Notes under the pieces: model-generated | The model's input: only the letters and a program-made list of their open reading frames with translations | Database searches by the model: none | What the model was told of the DNA's origin: nothing | Made by a program: the position numbers and the translations under genes | IMG/VR virus record: IMGVR_UViG_3300014913_000759 | Location: 1-64,000 of that record | Origin: a virus | Reading direction: 5' to 3' (one strand) | DNA length: 64,000 nucleotides | Shown: piece by piece, positions 59,365 to 64,000 of the stretch | Position numbering within the stretch: position 1 is the first letter of the stretch | How the letters are laid out: each line of letters opens with the position of its first letter

Positions 59365-62264
59365 TATGTAGGTACCTCCCACCATGCTTTTAAATTCGTG
59401 TTATAACTACCAGCCCAGCCCAAATCATTATCCGGAATATCGAGCTTCATATATGCATTTTTAGCTGTATTTGGATATATATTTGGTACTTCTATACTCT
59501 TTTGTAGATATATGTTTTGCACTTTTGGTGTTACGTAGTCGTAAAAAATAACATCGTCTACATTCTGATTGAATATAAAACTATCTATGTCCACGTCATT
59601 ACCTGCGCCATGGCCAGGCATATATATCCACACATAAAACGTATTTCCTATTGAATAGTTGGATGCATTACTTAGTTGATTGTATTGCCAAATACCACTG
59701 ATATAGTCGTAACATCTTAGCCTGTCGTTTGACATATCCCAATGGAGCCTGAGATATCCATAATCATTACCAGCAGTATAGGAGTTATATGACCCATATG
59801 TAGTTCCGTCCTTATTGATGCGTGCATAAAGATCCTGGGTGCCGTTTGTGCGACGCCTTATCAACCCCTCAATATAATCACCCTCATAGGCAGCGTCCAA
59901 AGCATAAAGCCTCATATATATATAGTGATACGTGTTAGGAGGATTCCAAGGACCGTCGAGCCGGTAATAAAATTGAAGATCTAAATCATGAGTTCCTCCG
60001 GTATCTATATACCATTTTTGAATGTCTGTGTTAGTAGGATGGCTCGACTGTATAGATTTACCACCGCCTACAGCACCGTAAAATCTCATTCTATTGCTTA
60101 ACGCGCTTATCGCCGACGTATCATCACTAACTCTCCATCGGTGTGCGTCTGGTGCTGTCCCATCTGATTGCGAAAACCAATCTTCTGGAGTCCAAATCTC
60201 ACTCGAATCTACAGCATGTAAATCTGACGGTCTATTTGCTCTAAGTGTAATTCTTGCTTGTGCATACTCGGCGTCAATCGGTACTGGGTACTTGTCTGGC
60301 ATAACCTCTTTCCACTCTAAATTTTGCCAGTGATTATCAATAGGAATAGGAAAATGGAATCCATGACCTGTATCGTCAAAAGCAAATTCTTGAACTGCTG
60401 GCAAATAACTGTAGCTTATATTGGTAGGCATAATCTCGCCTGCTGATGTTACGAATCTGTGTAAGTTGTTGCTAGTTCGAACCCACACACCGGTATCTGT
60501 GACCTGTAAAAATTTGTTTACATTTGCCACAGATGCTGTAAAATGAACAGTACCGTCAGTGGATATACGCTTGACGCTGTCACCATCTATGATATACATG
60601 GCATCGTCACCATCCATCGCTACTCTACGTAGACTAGATGTGCCAATACCCGTGAGTGTCTCGACCACACTTCCATCCGAATCCAAATGGACTAGATTGC
60701 CACCATCATCATCAGTTATATTTACGAACCAACAACCACCATCAGACATGGCCGATATACCATAAGGATCTGTTGCTGGGTATTGAACTTCCTCTGTTCC
60801 ACCTGACGTTATTAATTTAACAAAATCTGTGTTTCTATCTACATACCAAAGCTTATCCGTGCTAGTATCACAACTCATATCCCAGCACTGTCTTGATGTG
60901 GAGTAGTCCTCGTATGTCTGAGAGCTATATCCATTAGCAAAGTGCATGAGGTAGTAGCCAACACCTTGATTTAATGTATAACCACTTCTTGAGTAGTTGG
61001 TATAAACTAGCCACCATGTTCCGCCACTACCGTCCCACCTTATGTCGTAACAATTGTTGGAAATTTCTGTCGCTGCGTCTCTCTGTACCCAAACAGTGTC
61101 ATAATATGAGCCTCTTGGATATATTATAAAAGCCCTCAACTGTTTCCAATCAAAACCATATTTTGTACGATATACAAAACCCACTGTCCTACCAGTTATT
61201 GGATCAGTTTCTGCGCAACGAACGTAATAATTGTACGACGTGTGTGACCCATCACTCAAATACCCAGAAGTATAAACAGTACTACCATCATCCCTATGAC
61301 GGTCTATATAGTATAGCCACCTGTAACCCGCATTCGTGGCGTAGTGGAACGTCCTGATTAGAGCATAGTCTTTCGGTTTTTGACCAGAAGATCTCATCTC
61401 TATGGTTCTAACTGAGCGTTCCGCATCTTTGGTTGCAAAAGAATCGCCCTCTTCCGAATAGATATCTAAATAAACATAGCTGTTTTTTGAGCCGGCCTCA
61501 AATATTCTGGTCGTGTATGTACCAGACAACTCATTTTGTTGGAGCTGTAGTAGGCCTGAGCTAACTTCTGTCGTATCTAGGTTACCGTCCGTCGACCAGG
61601 TGTCTTCGTCTGCCAAAATTTGAGCGTTTTCTTTAACTCCGTACCAAGGACCACCCGATGTGGTGGAGAGCGTAACTAGTTCGTCTATAGTTGTTCCTTG
61701 TGGCTCCAAAACTACATATGCGGTGGCCTTTTGTGTACCACTGTTATAAATAGGAATGGTTTTTATATCTGCAGATCCACCAAGAACAGACGTGGATGCT
61801 GCAAATGAGGTTGCAGTGCCGTCCGTACCAAAATCCACTGTTTCATCCTCATTAAGAAGATTAAAGCCTTCTACGGTGCCACTAATACTAGTGCCGCTTA
61901 CCGTGTGCATAACTCTTAGATATCTGGGCGCTGAAAGTGCTGGCACTGAGGTATAGTAGTACCCAGCATTAATATTAGTAGTCAAAAGAGAGTAGTCATC
62001 TGGTGCATCGTTCTTGTAATAGAACGCTATACCTGAAGCAACCGTGCCCGAAGAAGACGTGCTGGAAAAATAGTACCTCAGCTCATCAACCTTAACACGA
62101 GCACCTAAATCACAGTCTAGACACAATATGTCGTCATCAGATATGTGTGATGTGCCGGTTAGGTTGGAAATAGAAACTATCTCCGAGACCTTAAGAGCTA
62201 CGTTTCCCGTTCCACTAGATGTGTTTGAATAAAGATTGCTATTTTCAGCAAGATTATAACTCAT
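59364..62264 (-). CDS. Large structural protein with propeller-like central region
   Basis: 966 residues. The N-terminal 200 residues are Ser/Thr/Gly-rich strands. A central region (about 280-620) holds repeated W/Y-containing blades with S.D G and NHL-like signatures (GISAMSDGGCWFV, HLDSDGSVVETLTG, RRVAMDGDDAMYIIDGD). The C-terminal 250 residues include a jelly-roll-like domain and end in KAWWEVPT. No enzymatic residues are recognised. Placed among fibre proteins. Ribosome site TTTAGGAG. Confidence 0.7.
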   Translation of the reverse strand: MSYNLAENSNLYSNTSSGTGNVALKVSEIVSISNLTGTSHISDDDILCLDCDLGARVKVDELRYYFSSTSSSGTVASGIAFYYKNDAPDDYSLLTTNINAGYYYTSVPALSAPRYLRVMHTVSGTSISGTVEGFNLLNEDETVDFGTDGTATSFAASTSVLGGSADIKTIPIYNSGTQKATAYVVLEPQGTTIDELVTLSTTSGGPWYGVKENAQILADEDTWSTDGNLDTTEVSSGLLQLQQNELSGTYTTRIFEAGSKNSYVYLDIYSEEGDSFATKDAERSVRTIEMRSSGQKPKDYALIRTFHYATNAGYRWLYYIDRHRDDGSTVYTSGYLSDGSHTSYNYYVRCAETDPITGRTVGFVYRTKYGFDWKQLRAFIIYPRGSYYDTVWVQRDAATEISNNCYDIRWDGSGGTWWLVYTNYSRSGYTLNQGVGYYLMHFANGYSSQTYEDYSTSRQCWDMSCDTSTDKLWYVDRNTDFVKLITSGGTEEVQYPATDPYGISAMSDGGCWFVNITDDDGGNLVHLDSDGSVVETLTGIGTSSLRRVAMDGDDAMYIIDGDSVKRISTDGTVHFTASVANVNKFLQVTDTGVWVRTSNNLHRFVTSAGEIMPTNISYSYLPAVQEFAFDDTGHGFHFPIPIDNHWQNLEWKEVMPDKYPVPIDAEYAQARITLRANRPSDLHAVDSSEIWTPEDWFSQSDGTAPDAHRWRVSDDTSAISALSNRMRFYGAVGGGKSIQSSHPTNTDIQKWYIDTGGTHDLDLQFYYRLDGPWNPPNTYHYIYMRLYALDAAYEGDYIEGLIRRRTNGTQDLYARINKDGTTYGSYNSYTAGNDYGYLRLHWDMSNDRLRCYDYISGIWQYNQLSNASNYSIGNTFYVWIYMPGHGAGNDVDIDSFIFNQNVDDVIFYDYVTPKVQNIYLQKSIEVPNIYPNTAKNAYMKLDIPDNDLGWAGSYNTNLKAWWEVPT

Positions 62265-62272
62265 AATTTCTC

Positions 62273-64000
62273 CTAAATACTAACAAACCAGCTCGCCAGA
62301 ATAGTAGCTTCTCTATTTTCTCTGCCAGTCAATGTATCCGGTAAAGAGGATCTAACATATACCGAAGCTGTGTTTCCTGGTGCTACGTCCTCATAAAGTA
62401 GCGGCAAACCAGGGTCTCCTACCCCATAAAAGGTTACATTATCCTTAGAGATCTCAATAAGTTCGTTCGGTTTCCACAATTTTTCTCGCACCTCTTCGGT
62501 GCCTGCCAATGAATCTGAGAAATCAGTTTTACAATAATTATGAATTTTGAAGTCCGAAACCACACCATCTACGGAAGAGGATTCGAATACGTCTCTTATT
62601 GCGTGTAACCCTTTGCCGCCTATAAAAAATCTAAATTTCTTACTATCACTAACATCCCACGTATCATATATTTTTGCAATCTCATAACCATTAAAGTAAA
62701 CTCTTAACGTACTGCCATCTGTATCTATTGCGGTACCGTCATTTGAATAAACAAACGCAAGGTGGAACATATCGTCTATATTCCAATAATCCGCCTCTAC
62801 GTCCATCATAATTGGTTCTTCACCAAGATTTCCAACATAAACTATGATGCCTTCGATTCCTATCATGGCACCAAATATATCGTTTGGAACATTTGCAAAG
62901 TGGAATAGTGATCTGTATTTAATATCGCTGTATGTGTCGGCACCCATGTAAATGTAGTCTGGCCTCAACCAAAATTCCACTGTCCCCTGTGTGAGTTTGA
63001 AGTCGGCCAACGGAGCACTGACATAATCATCTCCTGAGATATACAGGCCATAATCAAATCTACCTATGTCCTGGAACTGGTTACGTTCAATCTTCATGCT
63101 GTCTATGTACATAGTTATCGGATCTCCGGTGCCTCTGAAATACATGCCAAAGGATTTCAACTCCCTATACCTTATTATTCTTGGGTCAGGCAAACTATCA
63201 TCACTCTGACGAACATATAGAACGTCGGTTGCCGATTTAAACCTAAGGAACATATTATTCCAACCGTTGAACATGAGTGGTTTAAGAAAACTGATATCCC
63301 AACGATATTCTAAATAATCTGAACTGTTTACATCGCCAAAATAAATGTAGCCATAATCATCCAGCTTGTCGACATCATCTATATACAACCAAAAGGCCAA
63401 AGCATCTCTCCATGCTGCCTTCTCATCGGTTCCAAACGTGTCACCTTCCACAAGACGTAAGTGATCTATCCCAGAACCGGTAGGATAGTCCACTCTTAAT
63501 GTTCTTACTCCATCTTTTGTTCTATTATAATCATTACTTAGAGTGCTTAAGTCGGCTCTCCACCACCAATGATATTGTGTAGGATCTGGGTCTTCAGTAG
63601 TTAATATTTTGGCGTGCTTCAAATAATCCGGGCCACTGCCTAAATCTGTTGCCGTGTTTCTCTTTATAGCAACCCATCTATCGTGGTGCATATGTGCTCC
63701 TGCTCCCCATGAGCTAAAACTTATCTTCTTAGGATCGTCTAAAATAGAATCGGCCCAGGCAAAGTTACCTTCACTGTTATCCCAGTCTTTACTTGTATCC
63801 TCCGGATCAATACCAATTAGATTGTGGCCTGAGATCTGAAACTGATCCAAAAGATCTATAGCTATAATGGGATACTCTTCACTGCTTATATAATCAAAAC
63901 CATAGTATTCGTTAACCTCTACCTCACGCAAACAGGCTCCTTGAAAGTAGTCGTATGAACCGTCACCTGCCTCTGGTAAATAAATTTGTTCACCAGTTTG
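62273..64000 (-). CDS. LamG-containing structural protein, N-terminus cut by window edge
   Basis: At least 575 residues are visible, and the frame stays open through 64000 (QTGEQIYLPEAGDGSYD...). An internal TTG at 63931 with AAGGAG could be an alternative start, but the upstream reading looks genuinely coding. A LamG/ConA-like domain at about residues 300-470 of the TTG-based numbering has DYVSAPLADFKLTQGTVEFW, VYFNGYEIAKIYD and GVVSDFKIHNYC, the usual strand order. It probably belongs to the tail-fibre block. Confidence 0.7.
   Translation of the reverse strand, partial: QTGEQIYLPEAGDGSYDYFQGACLREVEVNEYYGFDYISSEEYPIIAIDLLDQFQISGHNLIGIDPEDTSKDWDNSEGNFAWADSILDDPKKISFSSWGAGAHMHHDRWVAIKRNTATDLGSGPDYLKHAKILTTEDPDPTQYHWWWRADLSTLSNDYNRTKDGVRTLRVDYPTGSGIDHLRLVEGDTFGTDEKAAWRDALAFWLYIDDVDKLDDYGYIYFGDVNSSDYLEYRWDISFLKPLMFNGWNNMFLRFKSATDVLYVRQSDDSLPDPRIIRYRELKSFGMYFRGTGDPITMYIDSMKIERNQFQDIGRFDYGLYISGDDYVSAPLADFKLTQGTVEFWLRPDYIYMGADTYSDIKYRSLFHFANVPNDIFGAMIGIEGIIVYVGNLGEEPIMMDVEADYWNIDDMFHLAFVYSNDGTAIDTDGSTLRVYFNGYEIAKIYDTWDVSDSKKFRFFIGGKGLHAIRDVFESSSVDGVVSDFKIHNYCKTDFSDSLAGTEEVREKLWKPNELIEISKDNVTFYGVGDPGLPLLYEDVAPGNTASVYVRSSLPDTLTGRENREATILASWFVSI

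Overview
This window reads as part of a large tailed-phage (Caudoviricetes) genome. About 70 genes lie head to tail, every one on the minus strand, and many overlap by 1-8 bases (ATGA or TAATG junctions). Most have a strong GGAGG-type ribosome site. The content is a phage-style replisome, nucleotide-metabolism genes, a run of giant modular tail or fibre-like proteins, one tRNA, and three homing elements. No terminase, portal, capsid or ribosomal gene is visible. The host cannot be named from this sequence. The purine-rich Shine-Dalgarno sites and TTGACA/TATAAT promoters indicate a bacterium using a sigma70-type factor.

Layout in transcription order (right to left). 64000-43833: seven long, late-type structural proteins. 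Five carry DUF2341-like N-terminal segments combined with LamG/ConA-like jelly rolls, F5/8C-like domains, beta-propellers or carboxypeptidase-regulatory-like tails. The last is an 863-residue protein built from degenerate D-L-x-A-x-I repeats and a threefold two-cysteine module. 43832-43646: an AT-rich control region with two promoters. 43645-32748: the replication and recombination module, with beta clamp, trypsin-like protease, RecA, Vsr/DUF559-like nuclease, DnaB helicase, DnaG-type primase, SSB, DnaJ, RuvC-like resolvase and a PD-(D/E)XK/Fe-S nuclease. 32744-15558: a glycan locus of about 17 kb, with nine glycosyltransferases, three methyltransferases, UDP-glucose dehydrogenase carrying an intein, an epimerase, a sulfoquinovose-synthase homologue, a heptose-7-phosphate kinase and a DUF2061 membrane protein. 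A thymidylate-synthase-family gene and an HNH endonuclease sit inside it. 15544-4073: a KdsC-like HAD protein, a stand-alone propeller paralogue of a tail domain, clamp loader, family A DNA polymerase, dUTPase, class II ribonucleotide reductase with an in-frame LAGLIDADG insertion, RNase HII, a GrlR-like protein, a PQ-loop/SemiSWEET-like membrane protein and dCMP deaminase. 3983-1: small accessory genes including Hsp20, a cyclic-phosphate-processing receiver domain, an HExxH protein and tRNA-Gly(GCC).

Working together: dCMP deaminase, dUTPase, class II RNR and the ThyA-family enzyme feed pyrimidine deoxynucleotides to a replisome that pairs a family A polymerase with a bacterial-type sliding clamp and loader. 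The glycan locus makes or redirects UDP-sugars (UDP-GlcA, an epimerised sugar, possibly UDP-sulfoquinovose) and supplies many transferases. Its target (virion proteins, host surface or DNA) cannot be decided from sequence alone. Seven promoter-like sites were recognised. Two of them place a small hairpin at the predicted 5' end of the transcript, and one fires directly at an ATG (a leaderless candidate).

All assignments come from reading motifs by eye. No database search was run.
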